55,829 bases of DNA from the NCBI GenBank assembly GCA_946480815.1, contig CAMLLB010000024.1:1-55829 (forward strand), given 5' to 3'. The position numbers were made by a program, and so were the translations under genes. Under the pieces are notes generated by a model that did not search any database, was not told the origin of the DNA, and worked only from the letters and a program-made list of their open reading frames with translations. Positions within the stretch are counted from its first letter, which is position 1. Each line of letters opens with the position of its first letter. Below, piece after piece: positions 1 to 10,158 of the stretch. The DNA is from an uncultured Flavobacteriales bacterium. Lineage in GTDB: Bacteria; Bacteroidota; Bacteroidia; Flavobacteriales; Crocinitomicaceae.

Positions 1-2240
1 ACCAATTTACGATCTCCAGAAGCAAATAAATCTTCTGTTACTCTGAACGTATGCTGGATTCCCAAATCAGAACCCTTCACTTTTTCAACAGGGAAAGAAT
101 ATCCTAATTCTTCATCGAACTCGAAGTTAATCAAACGCTTAACCCCATTCTTAACATCACATTGTGCCACCAAACGAGCCACAGTCTGATCATCCAGGTC
201 AGTAATACCAACTTGTGCGTTTTTCAACTGGAAAATTTGGTATCCTTCAAAACGGTAGTTTTTATCGTAGATGATCGGGTCACCGGTTGCTGTAGTATCG
301 CCTGCACCATTCGGATCAACGATTCCAACGATATCTTCTTCCGTATATTTTTCCCGATAGTTGTTTGAGTTAACAGGGTTATCCAACATAATGATCAACT
401 CATTCCCCATTTCCTGGATAGTCATTACCGGTGCACTTGGCGGTTCCAAGATACGGAAACAGTTATCGAATAAAGCCTGAGCTTTGGTATCTGCTGTTTT
501 CAAAGCATTCACTGAAGAGAAAATTTCTCCTTCGAAGCTTCTTGCATATACAATACCAACTGTAATGTTGTTTACAGCTCCCGGACGTAATGTAAATGGT
601 CCTGCTGACTGAACGAAACGACGGTCACCGGATGGATTTGATGTGGATCCTGTTCCACATGGCTCAAATTCCGACCAGTCAAATCCTGGATCTGCACCTG
701 CAGTTGCCCAGTTTAGTGTATCTGAATTTGCAGGGAACATGTAATTTGTTTCGATCGCTCCTACACATGGTGCTCCAGGGAATCCTGTTCCTCCATAGTA
801 CAATTGATCTCCAAACTGCCACAATCCTTGCATGTAGTTATAGAACTGAGTAGATGAATTCGGATCCGATTGTCCAGCAGGAGCATTTGTTCCTGTATAG
901 ATCGTAAAGTTACGCATTCCATAACGCTCGTTATCTGCAATTCCATCACCGTAACCGATACCCAAACCTTTGTAAACAATTCCTTTATTAGCAATTGCAT
1001 TTGCTACTGTAGGAATTATCCACTGATTAGTAATTGTATCCATTACCGGTCCAGGGTTATCCTGTGCATCAGCATCCTGGTAAGGCCCTTCAAAGAAGTC
1101 AACTCCGATTGCAGGTGGGTTCTGCCCGAATCCTGGTCGCCCTGAGTTCGGCTCATCATTCAAGTCACCGTTATACATGTAACTTAATCCACGTGTAACG
1201 TCACATCCTGCATAGTCATCATTGTAGTTACCTAAATCCGCATCAATGTATTGAGAGAAGTAAGTATCATACAACGTTTGAGTACCACGGTTAATCAACT
1301 CGTAGTTATAGAAAGTCATTTTGTTGATCTCGTCATCCGTTGCAAAAGCAAATGCCTGTGCATGGATTTCCATTCCGATCGGTTCACCTTGTGATTCCGT
1401 ATGGAGATTTCCCCTATCGTTAAATACCCACCAGTGGGTAATGTCTCCAAATAATGTGACACGTCTGTCTGCACCACATTGAACGTCATTTCGTCCTAAG
1501 ATGTCATCATACCAAGGGTAGTCTCCCTCTTCCGGTTCGTAGAACATATCGTTATTGACATCATAGAATGGTGCCAGGAACTGATCTTGTCCGCGACCGA
1601 TATCTCCGTTACCCGGCCAAGCATTGATTTGTGCCAGAGTTTCGTTTGTAGGAGAAGGACAATCACCTGTTGTACAGTTATTATAAGTAATGAACAAAAT
1701 AACCCCTGCTTTTGTGATCGTGAAAATGTTGTCATACAACAAACACTGATCCGGGTCAATTGTTCCATCACCATAATTGCGTCTTGCAGTATCTCCCTGA
1801 GGCACTGATGGATCAAAGTTTCCTGTTCCATAATCAACCGTAAGCGGTCCAGGCCAGAAATCATTCCCATCTGTACGGAACTTAACGGCAGCCAATTTTA
1901 ATTGACCGTTAACGTCTGTTCCTCCCATCCAAAGAGCTCCGGCATAAATTACCGTTACTGCAGTTTCACTTCCTTTCTTTTTTGGAACTGTATATGTTGC
2001 TAGTCCGTTTGCACGATCCAGGAATAACAAACCTCCTGTTTCCAACTGACAACTAACATCATTAAAGTCCATAGTTTTACGGTAATTCGCAGGTGCACAA
2101 TTCGCAGCCTTTGTTGTTACCGTGGGTTTCGGCTTATCTCCAGCCGACTTCCCTTTCCCAAAATCATGATTGTATGCACTGGCCTGGCCAATGAAACACA
2201 TCGTGACTGCGAGCGATAAGTATTTTAATGTTCGTTTCAT
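1..2240 (-). CDS. Large exported protein, probable T9SS cargo (C-terminus beyond window)
   Basis: Reading on the minus strand from an ATG at 2240, the frame stays open to the left edge, giving at least 746 residues; the stop lies outside. The first ~22 residues are a signal peptide (MKRTLKYLSLAVTMCFIGQA then SA). The mature part is rich in Asp, Asn, Gly and aromatics, with segments such as AGALWMGGTDVNGQLKLAA and THWWVFND, typical of large secreted Bacteroidota proteins. Only 19 bases separate it from the stop of the TonB-dependent receptor upstream, so the two are probably co-transcribed. I recognise no catalytic motif. A role as a surface or secreted partner of the receptor is inference. 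Whether it ends in a T9SS sorting domain cannot be seen here. Confidence 0.85.
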   Translation of the reverse strand, partial: MKRTLKYLSLAVTMCFIGQASAYNHDFGKGKSAGDKPKPTVTTKAANCAPANYRKTMDFNDVSCQLETGGLLFLDRANGLATYTVPKKKGSETAVTVIYAGALWMGGTDVNGQLKLAAVKFRTDGNDFWPGPLTVDYGTGNFDPSVPQGDTARRNYGDGTIDPDQCLLYDNIFTITKAGVILFITYNNCTTGDCPSPTNETLAQINAWPGNGDIGRGQDQFLAPFYDVNNDMFYEPEEGDYPWYDDILGRNDVQCGADRRVTLFGDITHWWVFNDRGNLHTESQGEPIGMEIHAQAFAFATDDEINKMTFYNYELINRGTQTLYDTYFSQYIDADLGNYNDDYAGCDVTRGLSYMYNGDLNDEPNSGRPGFGQNPPAIGVDFFEGPYQDADAQDNPGPVMDTITNQWIIPTVANAIANKGIVYKGLGIGYGDGIADNERYGMRNFTIYTGTNAPAGQSDPNSSTQFYNYMQGLWQFGDQLYYGGTGFPGAPCVGAIETNYMFPANSDTLNWATAGADPGFDWSEFEPCGTGSTSNPSGDRRFVQSAGPFTLRPGAVNNITVGIVYARSFEGEIFSSVNALKTADTKAQALFDNCFRILEPPSAPVMTIQEMGNELIIMLDNPVNSNNYREKYTEEDIVGIVDPNGAGDTTATGDPIIYDKNYRFEGYQIFQLKNAQVGITDLDDQTVARLVAQCDVKNGVKRLINFEFDEELGYSFPVEKVKGSDLGIQHTFRVTEDLFASGDRKL

Positions 2241-2259
2241 ACTTTAATTTTTTTCTTTC

Positions 2260-5200
2260 TTAGAAATCAAACTTAACCCCTAAGCGAATAGTTCTTGGCG
2301 CACTAATATTAAATGGATTTGCCACTTTCATCGCGTAATAATCTCTGAAAGACTGCTCATCCAACTGGTTTTGGATAGATGTTTGGTATTGAGCTGCTGC
2401 TAAATATCCATCGTCATTCCAGTTACCTGTAGCTCTATAAACACCAAGAACGTTCATTGTATTGAAAAGGTTGGTAACACGAAGATAAACTTGCAAATAA
2501 GTTGATTTCTTCTTATCATCTTTTCCAAAGTCAATTCCAAATGTACGGTCTAACTGTAAATCCAAACGGTACTGCCAAGGCAATCTTGAACCGTTAACAG
2601 TTCCTGTAATACCTGAAGTATTCGGATTAATTAGTGCATCTCCGGTAACACCAGTTTGAGAAGTGTAAGGAGAACCGGAATAGATATTCGTAATAAGGTT
2701 CAAACCTGTGTTCTCAAGGATTTTAGCGTCCCCGATCATTGGTCCGTTGTAATCAGCTCCTTCACCGTAACGGTAATCGAATGTGATTGCAAACGTATGA
2801 CGCTGGTCGTAAGAATAAGGGAATACACTACGTAAGTTAGGTAAACCTGCTGTTTGAAGACCTGTCAACAATGTTGCTGCAGATGTTGCATCAGAACCTG
2901 TACCATCAGCAAACTGCAATGTATACGCTGCAGTCATACGAACATTTCCTGTTCTGCGAAGGTCATAAGAAACCGTCAACCCTTTTACTGTACCGAAGTC
3001 ACGGTTACCAAATGAACGGTAAGTGTTCGGGTATGCCTCAAATACGTTAACCAACTGTACGTTATTACGCTGTTCGCGATAGAACGCAGAGATTTTCAAA
3101 GATGAAGTTTTGGATAAAACCTGTTGGAACCCGATTTCATAATCGATCGTTTGTTCCGGCTTCAAATCCGGGTTGTTAATTGTATTTGTACGAGCTTCGA
3201 TAAATTGATAATCGATCGGATTAAAACGGTTACCTGTTGTAGGACGTTTTGTCAAGATATCGTAATGCGCAAAGAATGATGCTTCATCCGAAATAGGGAA
3301 TGAGAATGCAATACGAGGCATTACGTTAATTTGTGGTTTGTAATCTTCAAACGCATCTGCACTTACTCTTGAATTCGTAGCAGCAGAAGGATCTTTCAAC
3401 CAAGGAGAAATACCCGTAGCACCACGAATCAATTTCGGATCTTCGATTGCGATACCATTTGCATCGTACCACTGATCACCATTTCTGAATCCATTGATTC
3501 TTGTCGGGCTGTTTACGTCATCCACATATACTACATAGTCATCACCCATTGAAGTAGGAATCACCATGTTTGCATATTTTGTAGGATCACCTGCAATCAA
3601 TGATCTTGCTTCAGCAACGTTGTTTGCAGTGTACACTAAGTATTTGTCTTTCAATACCGGTTGGTTCGCATCGAATACGTCTACACGAACACCCACGTTG
3701 AATACGATATCCTTGAATGCAAACTTATCCATGATATAACCAGCGATGTATACCGGTTGGAATGCACCAATGAATCGTTTGTAGTTTCCATTCTCGTCGA
3801 ATTCATTGAAATACTTATTGATATCTGTATTTCCTTTTACTTTTTTCCCTGTGTGATCGTAACCGAAATAGTTAACGTAGTTATCTCCCTGGTTGAACAA
3901 CTCATCCGGTGAGAACATATCCAAAGAGAATGTACTTGGATCATATTGATCAACTACAATGAAATCGGTTCCGGCAGGATTAAATCCAAGTTTCTGACGA
4001 AGGTTGTAATCGAAAAATGACTGTTGGTCATTGTTTTCCTGTCCACCGTATTCACCTGTTCCTGATGTATAAGCATATCCCGTGTTCAAACGATCATAGC
4101 TGTATTGTTGGTAAGCACCAAAATTCACTACATGAGGATTTGACAAGTCTAATTCTTTCAAGTGGCTGTTTGCTAACAAACGTGCCGTTGTCCAAAGCCC
4201 GATCGGTCCTGCATTTCCGCTTGACCAACCTCTATCCCAACGTTGTTCGTATTCAAAACCAAGAGAGATTGAGTGGTCACCGATGTTTACAGATCCAGAT
4301 CCTGTAATACGGAACTGATCTTGTTCTGATCTGCTGAAACCATTATTCGGTGTACCGATGTTATTCCAGATTCCGTAAACAGAAGTAGGAACGTCACCAT
4401 TTCTCAATGCACGACCACCTTGAACTTGATCCAATGTTTCGTAATGATCTGTCGGATCACCCGCATAGATATTGAAATAGTTTTGAGTAATTGCAGCCAA
4501 TGCAGCGTTTGTCTCAGAAGCCTGGAATTGAACCAGGTATTCTTCCGGGTTCGCAGTTTGGTAATAATCACCATCTCTGAATTCGTAAGTCGGACGGAAA
4601 CTTCTTGTAAACGTTCCTACGTGTCCGTAGCTAAACAAATCGTATTTGTGCTTCTTATCGTAAATCTCGGTTTTTGTTTTCGAGTAATCTACCATGATCG
4701 AGTAGAACGCCGACTTCACTTTCGAGCTTGATCCTTCTTTGTTATTGGAGAATCGTTGAGTGAAACGTCCGTAAACACGGTAATCCAATTGATTGAATAC
4801 TCCAAAGTTTGTAAAATTCAACAAGGAATTGTCATAATCGTAGTTACTTCCGAAAGAGTAGTTTAAAGACCCACCAAATGTTAAGTTAATAGTTGGTCCT
4901 GTATTCACGTCAATTTTAGCAGAAGCTGAAATCACGGAACGGGCAGCATTCATTCTCCACTTTGTCTTTTCGAAATCACTTTCTCTCAAGTAGTTTGCAT
5001 TGTGGAATGTACCGTTACCGGTAGCACTTGCTCTAACCGGATTTTCCAACAAATAATCTCTTGCCTCTTTTTTAATGCGGTATGAACCACCATTCAAAGG
5101 ACGGCTGTCTAATTCATTTGTGTAGTTAACAGAAAGCAAGAACCCTAAAATCGGTTTTGTTTTCTTACCCGTTGAGTCTTTTCTCATTAAAAGCGGACCT

Positions 5201-6036
5201 GAAATCAATCCTTCAACCAGGTTGTATCCGAATTTATCCAATCCGATCACTTTTCCGTCATAACCGTTCGGATCTTTTCCTTTAAAGTAGAACCCTGAAG
5301 TTACAGCTTCCAATGATCCGAAGTATTTTGCAGACGGCCCACGAGTTGTTACAGCGATAATACCACCGGTTGCATCACCATAGTTTGCAGGCAAACCTCC
5401 GGTAATTACCGACACCTCTTCAATCGCTGATTTAGGCAAGTTAGAAGACCCACGCACCTTGATACCATCAATAAAGAAATATGTACCATCCGAACGAGAA
5501 CCACGAACAGAAAGCTCTCCCGTTCCCTCATTTGTCTGAACCCCACCTACTGTACTTGCAACACCTGCTGCAGAACGAGTTGGTAGACGTGAGATATCCT
5601 CACGCGTAATAGTCGCCCCGGAAGGACCACCATCTTTATTAATTAATGGGACTTTGTAGGCAACTACCACGACTTCATCGATAGCTTTCACATCGGTCGG
5701 AAGTCCAAGAGCAGTATTATCCAGGAAGGTAATACGGTCAGCATTCACAACAACCCCTTTGATTGCTGTAGGCTGATACCCTTCCCCCGGATTACTGATC
5801 TCAACGTCGTAGGAACCTGGTGCCAACGAGTTAAGCTGGAATTTACCATCCGTATCGGTGGTTGTATTCCCCTTAACTGTTCCATTTTGCTTGACGACTA
5901 CGATACAATCGTATATAGCCTCCTTGCTGTCCTTATCAACAACACTACCACGAATCGTTCCCAAACCTGATTGGGAATAACCGTAAGTCACTGTCAACAA
6001 GATACTTGCAAATAACAAGTTGAGTTTACGTAACAT
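2260..6036 (-). CDS. TonB-dependent receptor with CarboxypepD_reg N-terminal domain
   Basis: This is an outer-membrane active-transport receptor of 1258 aa. Residues 1-22 are a signal peptide ending GYSQ. Residues ~25-115 form a carboxypeptidase-regulatory-like beta sandwich (RGSVVDKDSKEAIYDC, TTTDTDGKFQLNSLAPGSYD). A plug domain follows at ~130-235, including LSVRGSRSDGTYFFIDG and GGLPANYGDATGGIIAVTTRG. The rest is a 22-strand-type barrel ending in Phe (IRLGVKFDF), the usual C-terminal Omp signal. It is longer than most SusC proteins and has no SusD gene beside it; instead a large exported protein follows 19 bases downstream. The substrate cannot be inferred. The start is the ATG directly before the signal peptide. 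Family assignment is secure. Confidence 0.95.
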   Translation of the reverse strand: MLRKLNLLFASILLTVTYGYSQSGLGTIRGSVVDKDSKEAIYDCIVVVKQNGTVKGNTTTDTDGKFQLNSLAPGSYDVEISNPGEGYQPTAIKGVVVNADRITFLDNTALGLPTDVKAIDEVVVVAYKVPLINKDGGPSGATITREDISRLPTRSAAGVASTVGGVQTNEGTGELSVRGSRSDGTYFFIDGIKVRGSSNLPKSAIEEVSVITGGLPANYGDATGGIIAVTTRGPSAKYFGSLEAVTSGFYFKGKDPNGYDGKVIGLDKFGYNLVEGLISGPLLMRKDSTGKKTKPILGFLLSVNYTNELDSRPLNGGSYRIKKEARDYLLENPVRASATGNGTFHNANYLRESDFEKTKWRMNAARSVISASAKIDVNTGPTINLTFGGSLNYSFGSNYDYDNSLLNFTNFGVFNQLDYRVYGRFTQRFSNNKEGSSSKVKSAFYSIMVDYSKTKTEIYDKKHKYDLFSYGHVGTFTRSFRPTYEFRDGDYYQTANPEEYLVQFQASETNAALAAITQNYFNIYAGDPTDHYETLDQVQGGRALRNGDVPTSVYGIWNNIGTPNNGFSRSEQDQFRITGSGSVNIGDHSISLGFEYEQRWDRGWSSGNAGPIGLWTTARLLANSHLKELDLSNPHVVNFGAYQQYSYDRLNTGYAYTSGTGEYGGQENNDQQSFFDYNLRQKLGFNPAGTDFIVVDQYDPSTFSLDMFSPDELFNQGDNYVNYFGYDHTGKKVKGNTDINKYFNEFDENGNYKRFIGAFQPVYIAGYIMDKFAFKDIVFNVGVRVDVFDANQPVLKDKYLVYTANNVAEARSLIAGDPTKYANMVIPTSMGDDYVVYVDDVNSPTRINGFRNGDQWYDANGIAIEDPKLIRGATGISPWLKDPSAATNSRVSADAFEDYKPQINVMPRIAFSFPISDEASFFAHYDILTKRPTTGNRFNPIDYQFIEARTNTINNPDLKPEQTIDYEIGFQQVLSKTSSLKISAFYREQRNNVQLVNVFEAYPNTYRSFGNRDFGTVKGLTVSYDLRRTGNVRMTAAYTLQFADGTGSDATSAATLLTGLQTAGLPNLRSVFPYSYDQRHTFAITFDYRYGEGADYNGPMIGDAKILENTGLNLITNIYSGSPYTSQTGVTGDALINPNTSGITGTVNGSRLPWQYRLDLQLDRTFGIDFGKDDKKKSTYLQVYLRVTNLFNTMNVLGVYRATGNWNDDGYLAAAQYQTSIQNQLDEQSFRDYYAMKVANPFNISAPRTIRLGVKFDF

Positions 6037-6253
6037 AAGTACAGTTTAATTTTACATCATTTTTATTGTAACAAAGCGTGTAAATATAGTAATTTTCGAT
6101 TTGTTAACATTTCCTAAAAAACTTTTCTGTTTTGTAACAAATTAATCACCATTAACTTTTTGTTAACTTTTCAAATCCGCGAAAGCCTTTGTTTTTAAGG
6201 ATTTGTAACTAATTTTTAAATCGATTAATGATCCGTTTTCATGGATTCTGACA

Positions 6254-6261
6254 TACATTTG
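6254..6261 (+). promoter_or_regulatory. -7 promoter box TACATTTG for the PPTase gene
   Basis: Exact match to the Bacteroidota -7 consensus TAnnTTTG, ending 4 bases before the ATG at 6266. No clear -33 TTG element is visible. The spacing implies a leaderless or nearly leaderless transcript. The same layout recurs at several other genes in the window. Confidence 0.5.
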
Positions 6262-6265
6262 CATT

Positions 6266-6901
6266 ATGTCCAACATTTCGATTATTAATTTAAATGCTGT
6301 TTCTATTTATTTAATGGAAATTGATTTTTCACTTTTTGAAACCTATCAATCGCCCTTGAATGATATTGAAAAATCAAGGCTCGGCAACATTCACCATCCT
6401 GAAAAGAAAATCGAATTCGCTGCTTCAAGATACCTGAAGCACCACCTTTTCGGTGAAGCAAATATCACGTATGATGCAACAGGAGCACCTGAAATTGAAA
6501 ATGTAGGATTCATTTCAATCTCTCATTGCAATTCACATGTTGTTATCGCAACCTGTACAGAACATTTAATCGGAGTTGACATCGAGGAAATTCGCGAAAA
6601 AGCTGTCTTAACATCCCGACGTTTTATAACTGACAATGAGAAAGCATTCTTTGATCAGACTAACAAAAAAGACATGTCGGTACTTTGGTCGCTCAAAGAA
6701 TGCCTGTATAAATTATCCGACAGAAACCAGCTTCTTTTCCAAAGGGATATCCTTGTTTACAAAAGATCTGACAAGTTCTACGGCACCATTCTGAAAACGG
6801 ACGGTATTTACGAATATGAACTGCATGTTGAAAACTTTCAGAATATTTTAATAACTTTCAATTCGAGTAAAGGAAAACTACTACATGGACATTCTGACTA
6901 A
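6266..6901 (+). CDS. 4'-phosphopantetheinyl transferase superfamily protein
   Basis: The family transfers the phosphopantetheine arm of CoA to a serine of acyl or peptidyl carrier proteins. The 211-aa length fits the Sfp/AcpT-like superfamily. The two defining motifs are present: GVDIE at residues 103-107 (Mg-binding Asp105 and Glu107) and WSLKECLYK at 141-149 (Glu145 and Lys149). The N-terminal half is more divergent. The last 17 bases overlap the start of the GGGP-synthase-family gene in another frame, so the two are probably translationally coupled. No PKS, NRPS or fatty-acid genes are adjacent, so the carrier-protein partner is unknown. Confidence 0.88.
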   Translation: MSNISIINLNAVSIYLMEIDFSLFETYQSPLNDIEKSRLGNIHHPEKKIEFAASRYLKHHLFGEANITYDATGAPEIENVGFISISHCNSHVVIATCTEHLIGVDIEEIREKAVLTSRRFITDNEKAFFDQTNKKDMSVLWSLKECLYKLSDRNQLLFQRDILVYKRSDKFYGTILKTDGIYEYELHVENFQNILITFNSSKGKLLHGHSD

Positions 6902-7625
6902 GATTCAATCGAAAACCGGGCAATTGGCGTTATTAATTGATCCCGAAAAGACCAAAAATGAAGAACACCTGCTGGAACTTGTGAGAAAAGCCGAGTTTGC
7001 ACTGATCGATTTCTTCTTTGTTGGGGGCAGCACAGTAACTCGAAAAGAAGTGGAATCTGTTGTTTCCAATTTAAAAAAGCACTCTCACATTCCAATCGTT
7101 CTATTCCCCGGATCCAGTAACCAGCTGTCCGAACAGGCGGATGCACTTTTATTCTTAAACCTGATCTCCGGAAGAAATCCCGACTTCCTGATCGGACACC
7201 ATGTATCCTGTGCGGAAGAAGTACTCGACATGAACCTGGAAGTGATCCCAACTTCCTATATTTTGATTGATGGTGGCAAAATGACTTCGGTTGCATATGT
7301 CAGTCAAACAACTCCGATTCCAAGAGAAAACAGTTCTATTTCTTTAAAAACAGGAATAGCAGGTTATCTAATGGGGCAAAAACTGACCTATTTCGATGCA
7401 GGAAGCGGAGCACTTCAATCCGTACCTCCTCAATTGATCCATGAACTCAGAAAGAAGATCGATACACCCATTATTGTAGGTGGCGGAATTCGTTCTGTGG
7501 AACAAATAGAGATTTATAAAAATGCAGGTGCAAACGTGATCGTTATCGGGAACAAAATCGAGGAAAACATTGATTTTCTGCTTGACATTGAAACATACCA
7601 AAAAAGTTCATTTAGAGCCGATTAG
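6885..7625 (+). CDS. Geranylgeranylglyceryl-phosphate synthase family protein (PcrB/GGGPS-like)
   Basis: A TIM-barrel prenyltransferase of 246 aa. The family joins a polyprenyl diphosphate to sn-glycerol-1-phosphate, making an ether bond; Bacteroidota members belong to GGGPS group II. Visible hallmarks are the N-terminal LLIDPEKT segment, FVGGSTVT, the FPGSSNQ loop, YFDAGSGA, and the phosphate-binding IIVGGGIRSVEQIEIYKNAG and VIVIGNKIEEN near the C-terminus. The start overlaps the PPTase gene by 17 bases. The prenyl chain length used and the biological role in this organism cannot be read from the sequence. Confidence 0.9.
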   Translation: MDILTKIQSKTGQLALLIDPEKTKNEEHLLELVRKAEFALIDFFFVGGSTVTRKEVESVVSNLKKHSHIPIVLFPGSSNQLSEQADALLFLNLISGRNPDFLIGHHVSCAEEVLDMNLEVIPTSYILIDGGKMTSVAYVSQTTPIPRENSSISLKTGIAGYLMGQKLTYFDAGSGALQSVPPQLIHELRKKIDTPIIVGGGIRSVEQIEIYKNAGANVIVIGNKIEENIDFLLDIETYQKSSFRAD

Positions 7626-7688
7626 AAAAGCCTATACCGTTTAATCAGCATCAAACACACTTCACTAAATGATCAGTTATATAATCTC

Positions 7689-7716
7689 TTTGTTAAAAAT
7701 AATTGAATTATATTTA
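7689..7716 (+). promoter_or_regulatory. Possible promoter for the M43 protease gene
   Basis: TTTG at 7689-7692 and TATATTTA at 7709-7716 are separated by 16 bases and resemble the Bacteroidota -33/-7 pair, with one mismatch in the last base of the -7 box. It would leave a leader of about 190 bases. The 281-base gap 7626-7906 shows nothing else I can support. Confidence 0.3.
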
Positions 7717-7906
7717 CCCGGTGTGAACTACGAAAACTAGGAGTTATATGCTTTAAGGCGATATTCAAATCACTGATTACAAGCATATTAATTAAGTAAC
7801 AAAGCCAAAAAACTCTCAAATTCGAAACAGCTTGCACACTCACATTTTTTCGTGAAATGTAAATTAAGTTGATAAAAACAATGTTGAATCTATTAAATTG
7901 TTAAAC

Positions 7907-10102
7907 ATGCGCAAAAAATTACTTTTGGGTGTATTTTCCTTAATTGGTGTGATTTCGACTGGGAAATCATTTGCTCAGGAAACACACTTCAGTTGCGGAA
8001 GTCATACACAAATGAAAAAATTGTATGCCGAGAATCCAGGATTGGAGGAGGATTACAAAAAACTGTTAAACCGGTATAAAGAAAACCGTATTATTAACGG
8101 AAAATCTACTACAGTACGTGTTATTCCTATTGTTTTCCATATTGTACACGAATATGGTGCGGAAAACGTAAGCGATTTGCAAATCTATAACCAAATGAAT
8201 ATCCTTAACGAGGATTTTCGTAAATTAAATGCTGATACGAATGTTGTTGTAACTCCATTTGATACTATCATCGGGGATGCATACCTTGAATTCCGTCTGG
8301 CAACATTAGATCCTTATGGAAACTGTACAAACGGTATTGAGCACATTTACAATCACAACACCAACCAGGGTGATGATTATTCCAAGTTATACCAATGGGA
8401 CAGAGACAGATATTTAAATGTTTGGTTGACTAAAACAATCGGATCTGCAGGAGTTGCAGGTTATGCATATTACCCAACAGGTGTTACAGGAACCGGTTTC
8501 TTCAGAGATGGTATCATTATTCTTCATGATTATATAGGAAGTATCGGTACAGGTTCTCCGGGGCGCTCAAGAGCTTTGACTCACGAGATTGGTCACTACT
8601 TAGGATTGGCACATACCTGGGGGAATGACAATGATCCGGGGGTTGCATCCAGTTGTGGGCAGGATGACGGGATCGGTGATACACCAAACTGTATCGGTAT
8701 GACAAGCTGTCAGCTTGCAGCTAACTCATGTCCGGAGCCAACAACACCAGGAAACTACTGGCCGTTCGATGTAATTGACAATGCTCAAAACTTCATGGAC
8801 TATTCTTATTGTTCTGTTATGTTTACAAACGGTCAGGCAAGCTTCATGAACAACGTGTTAGATCAGGAAACAAGTGGTCGTAATAACTTGTATACTGCTG
8901 AAAACTTAGTTGCAACAGGAACGAGTACAACTACACCTGTTACCTGTACACCACTTGCAGACTTTTACGTTGACGCAAACGGTGCTTCAGGAAATACCGG
9001 ACCGAATGCAAACGTAATGTCAGCATGTGTAAATGATCCGATTGCATTCAAAGATGCTTCATGGAAAGCTGGAATCACTTCCTGGTCATGGAGCTTCCCT
9101 GGTGGAACACCTTCAACTTCAACAACTCAGGACCCAACTGTAACTTATGCTTCACCGGGATGGTATGATGTAACGTTAACTGTTTCCAATGCAGCAGGTT
9201 CAAACACAAAAACAATCAACCACATGATTTATATCCAGGGAGATTGGGCTGAATATACCGGACCGCGTGTAGAAGATTTCAACCAAAATGCAAACTTCTG
9301 GATTACTAATAACCCTGAAAACAATCACGCTTCTTTCAATCGTGTTACTTCAGGCGGTAGAGCAAATTCAGCATGTTTCAAATTGAATAACTTTAAAGAT
9401 GTTTCCGGAGCTCAAATGTTTACTGACGATTGGTATTACTACGACCGTCTTGGAAACTCTAAGGATTATTTGATCTCTCCGGCTCTTGACTTGAGAAACA
9501 CTTCAAATGTTACTATTTCGTTTGATTACGCTTACGGTACAAAAGCAACTGCTACAACAGATATTACTGAGAAATTGGTTGTTTATTACTCCAGAGACTG
9601 TGGTAAAACATGGATTCAAAAAACATCCCTTACAGGTGCTGCTTTAGTAACTGCCGGATATGTTGGTAATACGGACTATACTCCTAACAACGATCTTCAG
9701 TGGAAAACAGTTAGCTTCACACACACTCCGACAGCATCAGATAACAAAACAAAATTCAAATTTGAATTTATTGCTTCTGACTTCTCTTCTAACTTCTATT
9801 TCGATAACTTCAACGTTTCAGGAACATTAGGAATTGAAGATAACGGAGTAATGTCAACAATTTCAATTGCTCCAAATCCTGTTGCTACAGGATCTGATTT
9901 ATCAGTTGAAGTTGCTAACACAGAAAGCGGAATGAAACTAATTGTTATGGATTTGAAAGGTGCAATTATCTCTACTACTGAGGTTCCTGCTTCTTCCGGA
10001 GTTCAAACAGTAAACATTCCTATGAACGTTGCAAAAGGATGTTACATCCTGAATGCTGTTCAGGGAGCTGCAAAATCTACTCACCGAGTAGTTGTTTATT
10101 AA
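7907..10102 (+). CDS. Secreted M43-family zinc metalloprotease with PKD domain and T9SS type A sorting domain
   Basis: This is a cytophagalysin/pappalysin-type endopeptidase exported by T9SS. I take the ATG at 7907 (731 aa) rather than a TTG three codons earlier, because MRKKLLLGVFSLIGVIS begins a clean signal peptide ending SFAQ. The zinc site HEIGHYLGLAH starts at residue 226, and the Met-turn is at Met297 (FMDYSY), both expected for M43. A PKD domain spans about 375-443 (WSFPGG, VTYASPGWYDVTLTVSN). It is followed by a jelly-roll-like region. The last ~80 residues are a sorting domain (IAPNPV ... CYILNAVQ ... HRVVVY). A strong hairpin terminator lies 20 bases downstream, so it is probably a single-gene transcript. 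The natural substrate is unknown. Confidence 0.93.
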   Translation: MRKKLLLGVFSLIGVISTGKSFAQETHFSCGSHTQMKKLYAENPGLEEDYKKLLNRYKENRIINGKSTTVRVIPIVFHIVHEYGAENVSDLQIYNQMNILNEDFRKLNADTNVVVTPFDTIIGDAYLEFRLATLDPYGNCTNGIEHIYNHNTNQGDDYSKLYQWDRDRYLNVWLTKTIGSAGVAGYAYYPTGVTGTGFFRDGIIILHDYIGSIGTGSPGRSRALTHEIGHYLGLAHTWGNDNDPGVASSCGQDDGIGDTPNCIGMTSCQLAANSCPEPTTPGNYWPFDVIDNAQNFMDYSYCSVMFTNGQASFMNNVLDQETSGRNNLYTAENLVATGTSTTTPVTCTPLADFYVDANGASGNTGPNANVMSACVNDPIAFKDASWKAGITSWSWSFPGGTPSTSTTQDPTVTYASPGWYDVTLTVSNAAGSNTKTINHMIYIQGDWAEYTGPRVEDFNQNANFWITNNPENNHASFNRVTSGGRANSACFKLNNFKDVSGAQMFTDDWYYYDRLGNSKDYLISPALDLRNTSNVTISFDYAYGTKATATTDITEKLVVYYSRDCGKTWIQKTSLTGAALVTAGYVGNTDYTPNNDLQWKTVSFTHTPTASDNKTKFKFEFIASDFSSNFYFDNFNVSGTLGIEDNGVMSTISIAPNPVATGSDLSVEVANTESGMKLIVMDLKGAIISTTEVPASSGVQTVNIPMNVAKGCYILNAVQGAAKSTHRVVVY

Positions 10103-10122
10103 TACAGATTCAACTTATATAT

Positions 10123-10158
10123 AAAAAAGCCCTGACGATAAATGTCAGGGCTTTTTTT
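10123..10158 (+). terminator. Rho-independent terminator after the M43 protease gene
   Basis: A 14-bp perfect stem (AAAAAAGCCCTGAC pairing with GTCAGGGCTTTTTT) around a 7-base loop, ending in a T run at 10152-10158. It begins 20 bases after the stop. It also argues that the next open frame starts downstream of it. Confidence 0.92.

Noticed and set aside
596..2000. Several open frames of 70-125 codons on both strands
   Set aside because: They are shadows of the large minus-strand exported protein, whose single frame is open from 2240 to the window edge with a signal peptide and sensible composition.
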